Below, one piece after another: positions 17,757-26,444 of a stretch of DNA of 64,000 bases. Source of the DNA: WS-2 sp036507005 (GTDB lineage: Bacteria; Eisenbacteria; RBG-16-71-46); assembly GCA_036507005.1 (NCBI GenBank), contig DASXQT010000061.1, positions 106,978 through 170,977 on the forward strand, given 5' to 3'. The notes beneath the pieces were generated by a model. The model was not told the origin of the DNA, did no database searches, and worked only from the letters and a program-made list of their open reading frames with translations. Numbering within the stretch: the first letter of the stretch is position 1; each line of letters starts with the position of its first letter. A program made the position numbers and the translations under genes.

Positions 17757-18508
17757 GGAACGGGAAGCTCGTCGATGGCTTGGATGAGGCGATCGACCTC
17801 GACGAGGAACTTCCGGTAGCCACGCGGGACCTCGGCGCGCCGCGCGGCGCGCCCCGAGTGGCGCAGCAGGTGCGGGACGAGCAGCGCCGCGGCGTCGAGC
17901 TGGAACACGTCCGCGACCCGCTCGAACACGCGCGCGGCCGCGGCCGGCGGCTCCTCGCCGCGCAGGCGCAGCAGCGAGCGGAAGAGCGCGGCGAAGCTGC
18001 TCGCCGAATCGCGCAGCGTGCGCTCGAGCGTGGCCGGGTGGCTCGCCGCCGCGAGCAGGGTCTGGCGGAGCTGGATGTGCTTGCCGCGCAGCTCGTGCTC
18101 GAGCTGGAGGCGGAAGTGGGTGCGCGGGACCTGGAGCCCGGCGACCACGTCCTCGCCCTCGAGCAGGAGGTGGCGCTCCTGGATCTCGATCCACTCGATC
18201 GGGAAGACGTCGAGCGATTTCTCGATCTGGCGCCGGGTGAGGAAGAGCGGCTGGAAGTGCGGGGCGCGGCGTGGCGTAGGGATCGCGCGCGAGAGCCGGT
18301 CGAGCATGTCGGTGTCGAGCGTGCGCGCGACCACCAGCAAGTTGACGCGCGAGCGCCGCGGGTCGAAGCCCTGGCCGAGCGCGCTGCCGGTGAGGTAGGC
18401 GGCGAGGAACTCGGGGCCCAGGGTCTTGCGCACCGGCTCGAGCCAGCGTCGCGACGCCTCGAGGATCTCGGGCAAAGGCTCGATGCGTGGCCGACTCTCG
18501 GTCATCAT
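17753..18508 (-). CDS. Nucleotidyltransferase-like protein, probably inactive
   Basis: 251 residues, cytoplasmic. An N-terminal nucleotidyltransferase-like motif, YLTGSALGQGF, is followed by SRVNLLVV. Active members have SDIDLLVV at this place; here both metal-binding Asp residues are replaced, so catalysis is unlikely. The rest is helical. Two ATGs stand in tandem at 18508 and 18505, without a Shine-Dalgarno. The predicted transcription start is only about three bases upstream, so the mRNA may be leaderless. First gene of the operon with the TPM and LemA genes. The function is unknown; the fold call is by motif only. Confidence 0.65.
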   Translation of the reverse strand: MMTESRPRIEPLPEILEASRRWLEPVRKTLGPEFLAAYLTGSALGQGFDPRRSRVNLLVVARTLDTDMLDRLSRAIPTPRRAPHFQPLFLTRRQIEKSLDVFPIEWIEIQERHLLLEGEDVVAGLQVPRTHFRLQLEHELRGKHIQLRQTLLAAASHPATLERTLRDSASSFAALFRSLLRLRGEEPPAAAARVFERVADVFQLDAAALLVPHLLRHSGRAARRAEVPRGYRKFLVEVDRLIQAIDELPVP

Positions 18509-18517
18509 GGCGCGCGC

Positions 18518-18591
18518 ACGCTAATCACGCCCAGCCGGGGGGTCAAGAACGCCGCGGGGGGCTTGACCCTCTCGAACATCGCCCTTACCGT
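18518..18591. promoter_or_regulatory. Divergent promoter pair with inverted -35 boxes
   Basis: Minus strand: TTGACC (18546-18541), 17-base spacer, TAGCGT (18523-18518), serving the gene that starts at 18508. Plus strand: TTGACC (18563-18568), 17-base spacer, TACCGT (18586-18591), serving the gene at 18740. The two -35 boxes form an inverted repeat, GGGTCAAG/CTTGACCC. The -10 boxes are weak (3/6), so this is moderate support only. Confidence 0.5.
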
Positions 18592-18739
18592 CGGCTGCAT
18601 CCGAACCAGCGCTCGCGCTCTGCCGGGCGCTCCGCGCGGCGCCCGCGGCGGCGGCCGCCACCCGGAACGCAGGCCGTAACGCATTGGAGCGAGGCCGGTT
18701 CCGTCGTCGGGGCCGTCCCGCCGAGCCCGTGGAGGTCGG

Positions 18740-19723
18740 TTGCACGAGGTGCTGATCATCGGCGGAGGCCCGGCCGGGCTCACCGCCGGGATGTACTGTC
18801 GCATGCGCAAGATGACGGTGCAGGTGGTGGACGCGGGCCGGGTCGGGGGCCAGCTCATCTCGCTCTACGGCGACAAGCCGGTGCACGACTGGCCGGGCAT
18901 TCACTACATCATCGCGAACGAGCTGGCGGGGCACCTGATCGAGCACGCGCAGAAGCTCGAGGTGGAGATGGTCGGCAACCAGAAGGTGGAGGACGTGACG
19001 CGCCCGGGCGACGACGCCTTCGAGATCGTGGCACGCGACGTGGTCACGAAGGAGGAGCACCGCTACCGGGCGAACGCGGTGATCGTCGCGATCGGGGGCG
19101 GGGCGTTCGAGCCGCGCAGGCTCAAGGTGCCGGGCGAGGACGGGCTCACGGAGGAATCGCTCACCTACCGCATGCCCGACCGCGCCCGGGTCGCGGGGAA
19201 GAAGGTGGTGGTGGTGGGCGGCGGCGACTCGGGCTTGGAGAGCGCGCAGGCCGCGCACGAGGCCGGGGCGCGCGTCACCCTGGTCCAGGTTCTGGAGCGC
19301 TTCACCGGGATGGAGAGCAACATCGATCTCGTGAACCGCATGGAGATCCCGCGGCACTTCAACACCCGGGTCAAGGAGATCGTGGTCGGGGACGGGCGCG
19401 TGCGCGCGGTGCGCGTACAGACCAAGGGCGCGCCCGAGCCGTTCACGATCGAGTGCGACTACCTGGTGGTCAACGTCGGGTCCGCGGTCAACCTGGACGC
19501 GGTCAAGCGCTGGGGGATCGAGGTCGAGAACAACCTCATCCGCGTGGACCGCAGCATGAAGACCTCGGTCGAGGGCATCTTCGCCTGCGGCGACATCGTG
19601 ACCTACGACGGCAAGTACAAGCTGCTCCTGACCGCGTCGAGCGAGGGCTGCGTGGCGGCCCAGTCCGCCTATCTGCACGTGCGTAAGCCGCAGCGCCTGA
19701 CCATGACCGACCTGTGGACGTGA
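18740..19723 (+). CDS. Ferredoxin-NADP reductase (thioredoxin-reductase-like fold)
   Basis: 327 residues from a TTG at 18740 with GGAGG four bases upstream. It has two dinucleotide-binding sites: the FAD motif IIGGGPAGLTAG at the N-terminus and the NAD(P)H motif VVGGGDSGLE at about 157-166, with the C-terminal FAD-binding GIFACGD near 278. There is no redox-active CxxC between them, so it is not a thioredoxin reductase; this matches the TrxR-like ferredoxin:NADP+ reductases. It sits seven bases before korA, so it likely recycles ferredoxin reduced by KorAB, making NADPH or running in reverse. Confidence 0.85.
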   Translation: MHEVLIIGGGPAGLTAGMYCRMRKMTVQVVDAGRVGGQLISLYGDKPVHDWPGIHYIIANELAGHLIEHAQKLEVEMVGNQKVEDVTRPGDDAFEIVARDVVTKEEHRYRANAVIVAIGGGAFEPRRLKVPGEDGLTEESLTYRMPDRARVAGKKVVVVGGGDSGLESAQAAHEAGARVTLVQVLERFTGMESNIDLVNRMEIPRHFNTRVKEIVVGDGRVRAVRVQTKGAPEPFTIECDYLVVNVGSAVNLDAVKRWGIEVENNLIRVDRSMKTSVEGIFACGDIVTYDGKYKLLLTASSEGCVAAQSAYLHVRKPQRLTMTDLWT

Positions 19724-19730
19724 GGCGAGC

Positions 19731-21563
19731 GTGAAGTCCGTGGTGAACGATTTCAGCATCCAGGTGGCGACCGTGAACGGCTCGGGGAGCCAGACGGCGA
19801 ACGCCGTGCTGCTGCGCGCCATCTTCCAGATGGGCGTGCCGGTGAGCGGGAAGAACCTGTTTCCCTCGAACATCGCCGGGCTTCCCACCTGGTTCACGAT
19901 CCGCGCCAGCCGCGACGGGTACCTGGCGCGGCGGCGCGAGACCGACGTCATGGTGGTGATGAACCCCGAGACCGCGGCCGAGGACGTGGCGAGTGTTCAG
20001 CCGGGCGGGGTGATCGTGCTGAACGACCAGATCGTCCCACCCCCGATCCCCGAGGACCGCATCGTCTACCGGGTGCCGATGAAGTCGCTGATCGAGCCCA
20101 TCACCACCGACGTGCGGCTGCGGCGGCTCGTGACCAACATGATCTACGTGGGCGTGCTGGGCGAGCTGCTCGGGATCCCCGAGCAGGAGGTGGAGACGGC
20201 GCTCGACGCCCAGCTCGGACGGAAGCCCAAGGCGCTCGCCCTGAACCACGCCGCGGTGCGCGCCGGCTGGGAGTGGGCGAAGCAGAACCTGGCGAAGCGC
20301 GATCCCTTTAGGCTCGAGCGCATGGACAAGACCGCGGGCAAGATCCTGATCGACGGCAACACCGCGGGCGCGCTCGGCGCGCTGATGGGCGGTGTCACGG
20401 TGGTGACGTGGTATCCGATCACGCCCTCCTCGAGCCTGGTCGAGGCGCTGATCGGCTTCCTCGAGCGCTACCGCAAGGACGAGTCGGGCCGCGCCACCTA
20501 CGCCGTGGTCCAGGCCGAGGACGAGATCGCCGCGATCGGCATGGTGCTGGGTGCTTCCTGGGCCGGGGCGCGCGCCATGACCTCGACCTCGGGGCCCGGG
20601 CTCTCGCTGATGGCCGAGTTCGCGGGCTACGGCTACTACGCCGAGATCCCGGCGGTGGTGTGGGACATCCAGCGCATCGGCCCCAGCACCGGGCTGCCGA
20701 CCCGCACCTCGCAGGCCGACGTCCAGTTCGTGTACGGGCTCTCGCACGGCGACACGCGGCATCCCATCCTGCTCCCGAGCAGCGTGCGCGACTGCTACGA
20801 GTTCGCGATCAAGGCCTTCGACCTCGCCGAGCGGCTGCAGACCCCGGTGTTCGTGCTCTCCGACCTCGACCTCGGCATGAACAACTGGATGAGCGAGCCC
20901 TTCCCGTACCCGGAGCAGGCGTGGGACCGCGGCAAGGTGCTCACCGACGAGGCGCTCAAGGGGCTCGCGCGCTTCGAGCGCTACCGCGACGTGGACGGCG
21001 ACGGCATTCCCTGGCGCACGCTCCCGGGCTTGAACCGCGACGCGCGCGGCGCCTACTTCACGCGCGGCTCGGGCCACGATGAGGCGGCGCGCTACACCGA
21101 GAGCCCCGAGGTCTACGCGCGCAACATGGAGCGCCTCGCGCGCAAGTTCGAGACCGCGCGCACCCTGGTCCCGCCGCCCGAGGTGTGGGACGACGAGCGG
21201 GCCGAGGTCGGGCTCGTGGCGTTCGGCTCGACCCACTGGGCGATGCTGGAGGCGCGCGACCAGCTCGCGGCCGCGGGCCTCAGGACCGGCTATCTGCTGC
21301 TCAAGGCCCTGCCCTTCACCGAGCACCTCGCGCGCTTCGTGAAGAAGTACCGGCGCATCTACGTGGTCGAGCAGAACCGCGACGGGCAGATGTGCGAACT
21401 GGTGCGGCTCGAGCTTCCCGCCGAGGCCGCCCGGGTGCGGAGCGTTCGCCACTTCACCGGCATGCCGGTGGACGCGCGATTCGTGACCGAGGAGATCCAG
21501 AAGCAGGAGGGCGCGGCGCAGCCGCCTGCCGCGCGGCCCGTGGCCGAGAAGGTGATGCGATGA
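19731..21563 (+). CDS. korA: 2-oxoacid:ferredoxin oxidoreductase, fused gamma-alpha subunit
   Basis: 610 residues from a GTG at 19731. The N-terminal gamma domain (about 1-190) has the NGSGSQTANAVL glycine motif. The alpha (pyrimidine-binding) domain starts near residue 205 with GALGALMGGVTVVTWYPITPSSS. The YPITPSS motif is characteristic of KorA/PorA alpha subunits. With KorB it oxidises 2-oxoglutarate (or a related 2-oxoacid) to the acyl-CoA, with ferredoxin as acceptor, in an oxidative or reductive TCA cycle. Its stop overlaps the korB start (ATGA). Substrate preference cannot be read directly; 2-oxoglutarate is the usual one for this two-subunit layout. Confidence 0.92.
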   Translation: MKSVVNDFSIQVATVNGSGSQTANAVLLRAIFQMGVPVSGKNLFPSNIAGLPTWFTIRASRDGYLARRRETDVMVVMNPETAAEDVASVQPGGVIVLNDQIVPPPIPEDRIVYRVPMKSLIEPITTDVRLRRLVTNMIYVGVLGELLGIPEQEVETALDAQLGRKPKALALNHAAVRAGWEWAKQNLAKRDPFRLERMDKTAGKILIDGNTAGALGALMGGVTVVTWYPITPSSSLVEALIGFLERYRKDESGRATYAVVQAEDEIAAIGMVLGASWAGARAMTSTSGPGLSLMAEFAGYGYYAEIPAVVWDIQRIGPSTGLPTRTSQADVQFVYGLSHGDTRHPILLPSSVRDCYEFAIKAFDLAERLQTPVFVLSDLDLGMNNWMSEPFPYPEQAWDRGKVLTDEALKGLARFERYRDVDGDGIPWRTLPGLNRDARGAYFTRGSGHDEAARYTESPEVYARNMERLARKFETARTLVPPPEVWDDERAEVGLVAFGSTHWAMLEARDQLAAAGLRTGYLLLKALPFTEHLARFVKKYRRIYVVEQNRDGQMCELVRLELPAEAARVRSVRHFTGMPVDARFVTEEIQKQEGAAQPPAARPVAEKVMR

Positions 21564-22738
21564 GCGACGAAACCACGAAGCGCCCGGCGAGCGCGGGCGC
21601 CGCGGGCGCCGGCGATGGCGCGGCGAAGACCGGGGAGAGCGCGGCGAAGGCGGGCGAGGGCGCGGCACGCGCGGCCGAGCCCGGCGCCGCGCGCAACCGC
21701 GCCGGTCTCACGCGCGCCGACTACGACGGCTCGAAGACCACGCTCTGCCCGGGCTGCGGGCACAACGCCATCACCGCCGCCATCATCCAGGCGGCTTACG
21801 AGGCGGCGCTCGAGCCCCAGAACGTGGCCAAGCTCTCGGGCATCGGCTGCTCGAGCAAGACCCCGGCCTACTTCCTGGGCCAGACCCACGGGTTCAACGC
21901 CGTGCACGGGCGCATGCCCAGCATCGCGACCGGCGTGCGCGTCGCGAACCGCGACCTGCTCCTGATCGGCGTCTCCGGCGACGGCGACACCGCGAGCATC
22001 GGGCTCGGCCAGTTCTGCCACCTGGTGCGGCGCAACGTGCCGGTGGTCTACATCATCGAGAACAACGGCGTGTACGGCCTCACCAAGGGCCAGTTCTCCG
22101 CCACCGCCGACATCGGCAGCACCATGAAGGGCGGGAAGGCGAACGAGCTGATGCCGATCGACTGCTGCGCGATCGCGATCCAGCTCGGCTGCGGCTTCGT
22201 GGCGCGCTCGTTCTCGGGCGACCAGAAGCAGCTCCGGCCGCTGCTCAAGGCGGCGTTCGCGCACCGCGGCACCGCCGTGATCGACGTGATCAGCCCGTGC
22301 GTGACCTTCGCCGACCACGAGGGCTCGACCAAGTCGTACGCCTACGTGAAGGAGCACGACGCCCCGCTCCACTCGATCGACTTCGTGCCCTACTTCGAGG
22401 ACATCCACGTGGACTACGAGCCCGGCTCGACCCACGAGGTCGAGATGCCGGACGGCTCGAAGCTGCTCCTGAAGAAGCTGGGCCCCGACTACGACCCCGC
22501 GGACCGCGAGGGCGCGCTTCGGACGCTGGAGCAGGCGCGGCGCGAGCAGAGGCTCCTCACCGGCCTGCTCTACGTGGAGCCCGAGCAGATGCCGTTCGAG
22601 GAAGAGCTGAAGCTGGTGGAGGGCCCGCTCGCCGCGCTCCCGCTCGACCGCGTGCGGCCGCCGAAGCGCGTGCTCGACGAGGTCATGAGCCAGTACATGA
22701 CCGGCAAGGGGCTGACCGCGCCCGCGGGCGGGGGGTAG
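21560..22738 (+). CDS. korB: 2-oxoacid:ferredoxin oxidoreductase beta subunit
   Basis: 392 residues. The thiamine-diphosphate-binding beta subunit: CPGCGH near residue 65, GIGCSSKT, and the TPP motif SGDGDTASIGLGQ are present, with a further Cys in ISPCVTF; the Cys residues fit the [4Fe-4S] site of this family. The first ~50 residues are an Ala/Gly/Lys-rich low-complexity extension not usual for KorB. The ATG at 21560 overlaps the korA stop (ATGA), but a later internal start that skips the extension cannot be excluded. Forms the catalytic complex with KorA. Confidence 0.93.
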   Translation: MSDETTKRPASAGAAGAGDGAAKTGESAAKAGEGAARAAEPGAARNRAGLTRADYDGSKTTLCPGCGHNAITAAIIQAAYEAALEPQNVAKLSGIGCSSKTPAYFLGQTHGFNAVHGRMPSIATGVRVANRDLLLIGVSGDGDTASIGLGQFCHLVRRNVPVVYIIENNGVYGLTKGQFSATADIGSTMKGGKANELMPIDCCAIAIQLGCGFVARSFSGDQKQLRPLLKAAFAHRGTAVIDVISPCVTFADHEGSTKSYAYVKEHDAPLHSIDFVPYFEDIHVDYEPGSTHEVEMPDGSKLLLKKLGPDYDPADREGALRTLEQARREQRLLTGLLYVEPEQMPFEEELKLVEGPLAALPLDRVRPPKRVLDEVMSQYMTGKGLTAPAGGG

Positions 22739-22757
22739 CGGGAGGGACTCTCGCCGC

Positions 22758-24914
22758 GTGGCATCGAGCACCCGCCGCCCGCGCGGCATCAGGCCCGCCC
22801 CACCCGCTGCGCCCCGGCGCGGACTCCTCGCGCGCCGCTGGCCGCTCGCGCTCGCGGCGGTGTTCCTGCTGGCCTGGGCGTGGCGCTTCCTCTATCTCCA
22901 GCGCCTCTCCCACACCGTGCTGGCGGGCGATCTCACCGAGGACGCGCGCTCCTACTGGGTGTGGTCGGGCCTGCTGCTCCAGCACGGGTTCCTCGGGAAG
23001 AACCCGTTCTTCCTCGGGCCGCTCTATCCCTACGCGCTCGCCGTGCTGCGGCTGGCCTGCGGCGATTCGATCGGCGCCGTGCTCCAGGTGCAGGCGCTGT
23101 GGGGCGCGCTCGCGGCGGCGCTGCTCGCGGACGCGGCCCGCCGCCTCGCGCGGCCTTCGGTCGGGCTCGCGATCGGCGCGCTCGCGGCGCTCCACCCGAT
23201 GGCGGTGTTCTTCGACGGTCTGGTGCTGATGGAGTCGCTGCTCTTCTTCCTCGAAGCGGCGCTGCTGTGGTGGGTCGCGCGCGCCGGGGACGCGCCACCG
23301 GCGCCGCGCGCCCTGCTCGTGACCGGCGTGCTGATCGCGCTCGTCGCCGAGGGCCGCGCGACCGCCGCCTTGCTGCTCGTCCCTGCGGCGCTCTTCCTCC
23401 TGCCGTGGCGTGGCGTGCCCCGGCTGCACCTCGCCCGCTCGGCCGTGGCGCTCGCCGCCGGCTTCGCGCTGGTCGCGCTTCCGGTCGCGTTGCGCACGCG
23501 GGCGGTGAGCGGCGAGTGGATCCCGTTCACCTACAACTTCGGCTTCAACCTCTACGCGGGGAACAACCCGGAGGCGACCAGCGCCTTCAGCAGCATCACC
23601 GGTACCCATCTCATCAGTCCGGCGGGCGCGATCCACGAGGACGGCGCGATCGAGGCCGACGGCCGCGAATACCTGCGCCGGGTCGAGGGGCTGACGCTCG
23701 GGGCGCGCGCCAGCTCCGACGTCTGGGCCGCCAAGGCGTGGCGCTGGATGCGCGAGCACCCGCGCGACGTGGCGCGCCTCACGCTGCGCAAGCTCGGCAT
23801 GATGTGGAGCCGGCGCGAGTACCCGCAGATCGAGAACGCCGACGAGTTCGCCCTGCTCGCGGGCCCGCTCGGCCTGCCGGTGCTCGGGAGCTTCGCGTTC
23901 CTCTCGGCGCTCGCCCTCCCCGGCCTCGCGCTCGCCTGGCGGCGGGGGCGCCCCGCGCGCTTCGTGCTCGGGTACGTGGTGGTGGTCACGCTCTCGGTTC
24001 TGCCGTTCTTCGTGGTGGACCGCTACCGGCATCACCTGGTCCCCGGCGTGCTGCTGCTCGGGGCGCTGACGATCGACCGCGCCATGCTTCTCGCGCGCGG
24101 GCGCGAGGTCCGGCGCCTCATGGCACTCGCCGCCGGCGCCGCCGCCGGTCTCGCCGTAGCCTTCGCGCCCGTTCCGGCGATGAGTACCAGGAAGTTCGAA
24201 TGGGGGCTCGCCTTCGACGTGGGCACGCGCTGGCTCGAGCGCGGACGGCCCGATCTCGCGGCCGATGCGTTCGCGCGCGCGACTCGGCTCGAGCCCGGCG
24301 GCCACGGGCCGATGGCGCGCGGAACCACCCACGCCACCGAGCGCGCCGACCTCTACTACAACTACGGCCTGGCGCTGACACGGCTCCAGCGCGACGCCGA
24401 GGCCCGGGCCTGGTTCGAGCGCGCGGTGGAGGTGGCGCCCGACCGCGCGCCCGCGATCTGCGCGCTCGCCGACGCCTGCGTGCGCGCGGGCGAGAAGGCG
24501 CGCGCCGAGTCGCTGTACGCGGCGCTCGCGACCAAGGTAGGAGGCGTGGGGCCGAGCCTCGAGGGGCGCGGGATCGGCGCGGCGCAGGAGGGAAGGCTCG
24601 ACGAGGCGGCGGCGCTCTTCGAGCGCGCGGTGCGCGCCGATCCCAATCTCGCGAGCGCATGGGGCGCGCTGATCCGCGCCCAGCTCCAGCTCGGGCGCCT
24701 GGCCGCGGCCGAGTCGTCGCTGGCGCGCGCCGGGGCGGCCGGCCTGCCGCTCCCCGCGCTCCGCGCCCACCAGGCGCTGGTCGAGGCATTGGCGGGGGGC
24801 CGCGAAGCCGCGGAGCGCGCGCTGGCCGCGGTGCCCGCGGAGGCGATCGCCGCGGACCCGGTGCTGGCGGACGTGGTGAGCGTCGCGCGCCGGGTGCTGG
24901 GGAAGGCGCCGTAG
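22758..24914 (+). CDS. Membrane glycosyltransferase-like protein with C-terminal TPRs
   Basis: 718 residues from a GTG at 22758. The first ~480 residues contain about ten hydrophobic helices and a large extracytoplasmic loop (YNFGFNLYAGNNPEATSAF, about 257-275). They resemble ArnT/RgtA-type (GT-C, PF13231-like) transferases that use polyprenyl-linked sugars. The last ~240 residues are TPR-like helical repeats (e.g. YYNYGLALTRLQRDAEARAW). GT-C/TPR fusions are common in uncultured bacteria; the acceptor is unknown. It lies 19 bases after korB and may share the transcript with no obvious functional link. Confidence 0.75.
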   Translation: MASSTRRPRGIRPAPPAAPRRGLLARRWPLALAAVFLLAWAWRFLYLQRLSHTVLAGDLTEDARSYWVWSGLLLQHGFLGKNPFFLGPLYPYALAVLRLACGDSIGAVLQVQALWGALAAALLADAARRLARPSVGLAIGALAALHPMAVFFDGLVLMESLLFFLEAALLWWVARAGDAPPAPRALLVTGVLIALVAEGRATAALLLVPAALFLLPWRGVPRLHLARSAVALAAGFALVALPVALRTRAVSGEWIPFTYNFGFNLYAGNNPEATSAFSSITGTHLISPAGAIHEDGAIEADGREYLRRVEGLTLGARASSDVWAAKAWRWMREHPRDVARLTLRKLGMMWSRREYPQIENADEFALLAGPLGLPVLGSFAFLSALALPGLALAWRRGRPARFVLGYVVVVTLSVLPFFVVDRYRHHLVPGVLLLGALTIDRAMLLARGREVRRLMALAAGAAAGLAVAFAPVPAMSTRKFEWGLAFDVGTRWLERGRPDLAADAFARATRLEPGGHGPMARGTTHATERADLYYNYGLALTRLQRDAEARAWFERAVEVAPDRAPAICALADACVRAGEKARAESLYAALATKVGGVGPSLEGRGIGAAQEGRLDEAAALFERAVRADPNLASAWGALIRAQLQLGRLAAAESSLARAGAAGLPLPALRAHQALVEALAGGREAAERALAAVPAEAIAADPVLADVVSVARRVLGKAP

Positions 24915-24994
24915 CGGGGCTCGGGCGCAGGGCGCCATTTGCCTCTTGCGACGGCTGGCGCATGGCGCCCCTCTCAGCGCACCGCGGATTCGGG

Positions 24995-25000
24995 TATAGT
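24995..25000 (+). promoter_or_regulatory. Putative -10 box upstream of the MBL-rhodanese gene
   Basis: TATAGT, 5/6 to the -10 consensus, 34 bases before the ATG at 25035. No good -35 is seen at the expected distance, so support is weak. Confidence 0.35.
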
Positions 25001-25034
25001 TTTCGCGTCCCTGCCATCCATCCGGAGGTCCGCG

Positions 25035-26402
25035 ATGTACTTCAAGCAGTTCTACGTCGGCTGCCTGGCCCATGCCTCGTACCTGGTCGGCGACGGCGGC
25101 GAGGCCGCGGTCGTGGATCCCTCGCGCGACATCGAGATGTACCTCGAAGACGCGCGCGCGAACGGGCTCGAGATCCGCTGGGTGCTCGAGACCCACCTCC
25201 ACGCCGACTTCGTCTCGGGCCACCGCGATCTCGCGGCCCGGACCGGAGCCACGATCGCCGTCGGGCGCAAGGCCGACGCCCAGTACCCGCACCGCGCCCT
25301 GAGCGACGGCGACGAGATCCGGCTCGGCGGCGTCGTGCTGCGCGCGCTCGAGACTCCGGGGCACACGCCCGAGAGCCTGTCGTTCCTGGTGTTCGAGCAC
25401 GCGGGCGACGAGAAGCCGTGGGGCGTGCTCACCGGCGACACGCTGTTCGTGGGCGACGTGGGGCGCGTGGACATCCTCTCCTCGCGCCTGCCCGTGACCG
25501 AGCTCGCGGGGCTCATGTACGACAGCCTGCACGGCAAGCTGCTCAAGCTCCCCGACGAGACTCGGGTGTGGCCCGCGCACGGCGCGGGCTCGCTGTGCGG
25601 CCGCAGCATGAGCAAGGACACCTGGAGCACGATCGGGCGCGAGCGCCTGATGAACCCGGCGCTGCGCTCGATGAGCCGCGCGGAGTTCGTCGCCGACATC
25701 ACGCGCGACGTGCCCGAGACCCCGGTCTACTTCCTCCACTCGCGCGACCTGAACCGCGCGGGCCCCGCGCTGCGGGCGGACACGCCCCTGCCGCCGGCGC
25801 TCGCGCCGCGCGAGTTCGCGGCCGCGGCGCGCGAGGGCGCGGTGATCCTGGACACGAGGAGCACCGCGGCCTTCGGCGTGGCGCACCCGGCCGGGGCGCT
25901 CCACGTCGGGCTCGACGGGCAGTACGCGTCGTGGGTCGGCACTCTGGTCAATCCCGGGGACCGCCTGCTGCTCGTCGTGGAGCCCGCGCGAGTCGAGGAG
26001 GCGCTGATGCGGCTCGCGCGCGTCGGCTACGAGAACGTGGTGGGGACTCTCGACGGCGGAGTCGAGCGCTGGAAGGCGGAGGGGCTGCCGCTCGCCTCGA
26101 TCCCGCAGGAGCCGGTGGACAGCGCACTGCGCCCCGGCCGGCGGGTGCTCGACGTGCGCCGCCCCGCCGAGTGGGAGCGCTTCCACCTGAAGGGCGCCAC
26201 GCTGATCCCGCTCGCCCAGCTCCCGGCGAAGCTCGGCCAGCTCGACCGCGACGCGGACTGGGTGATCGTGTGCGCGAGCGGTTACCGCAGCAACATCGCC
26301 GCCAGCGTGCTCGCGCGCGCCGGCTTCGCGCGCCTCACGAACGCGGCCGGTGGGATGGACGCGTACCGCGGGATGGGCCTGCCGGTGGAGGTCGGGGCGT
26401 AG
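25035..26402 (+). CDS. Persulfide dioxygenase-like MBL hydrolase fused to rhodanese domains
   Basis: 455 residues; GGAGGT lies before the ATG. The N-terminal metallo-beta-lactamase domain (about 1-240) has THLHADFVSGH (His54 onward), a later TPGHTPES and GDTLFVGDVGR, the pattern of ETHE1/persulfide dioxygenases and glyoxalase-II relatives. Two rhodanese-like domains follow. The first (about 265-345) has no catalytic Cys (LLLVVEP); the second (about 355-455) has the loop VCASGYRS with Cys413. Likely role: oxidation or transfer of glutathione- or protein-bound persulfide sulfur in the cytoplasm. The substrate is inferred from the family. Confidence 0.9.
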   Translation: MYFKQFYVGCLAHASYLVGDGGEAAVVDPSRDIEMYLEDARANGLEIRWVLETHLHADFVSGHRDLAARTGATIAVGRKADAQYPHRALSDGDEIRLGGVVLRALETPGHTPESLSFLVFEHAGDEKPWGVLTGDTLFVGDVGRVDILSSRLPVTELAGLMYDSLHGKLLKLPDETRVWPAHGAGSLCGRSMSKDTWSTIGRERLMNPALRSMSRAEFVADITRDVPETPVYFLHSRDLNRAGPALRADTPLPPALAPREFAAAAREGAVILDTRSTAAFGVAHPAGALHVGLDGQYASWVGTLVNPGDRLLLVVEPARVEEALMRLARVGYENVVGTLDGGVERWKAEGLPLASIPQEPVDSALRPGRRVLDVRRPAEWERFHLKGATLIPLAQLPAKLGQLDRDADWVIVCASGYRSNIAASVLARAGFARLTNAAGGMDAYRGMGLPVEVGA

Positions 26403-26444
26403 CGGCGGTCCGGACCCCGGCGACATCGCCGTCGCCGCGCCCCG

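Noticed and set aside
18740..19723. Thioredoxin reductase
   Set aside because: The fold matches but the redox-active CxxC between the FAD and NAD(P)H sites is absent. Context with korAB favours ferredoxin-NADP reductase.
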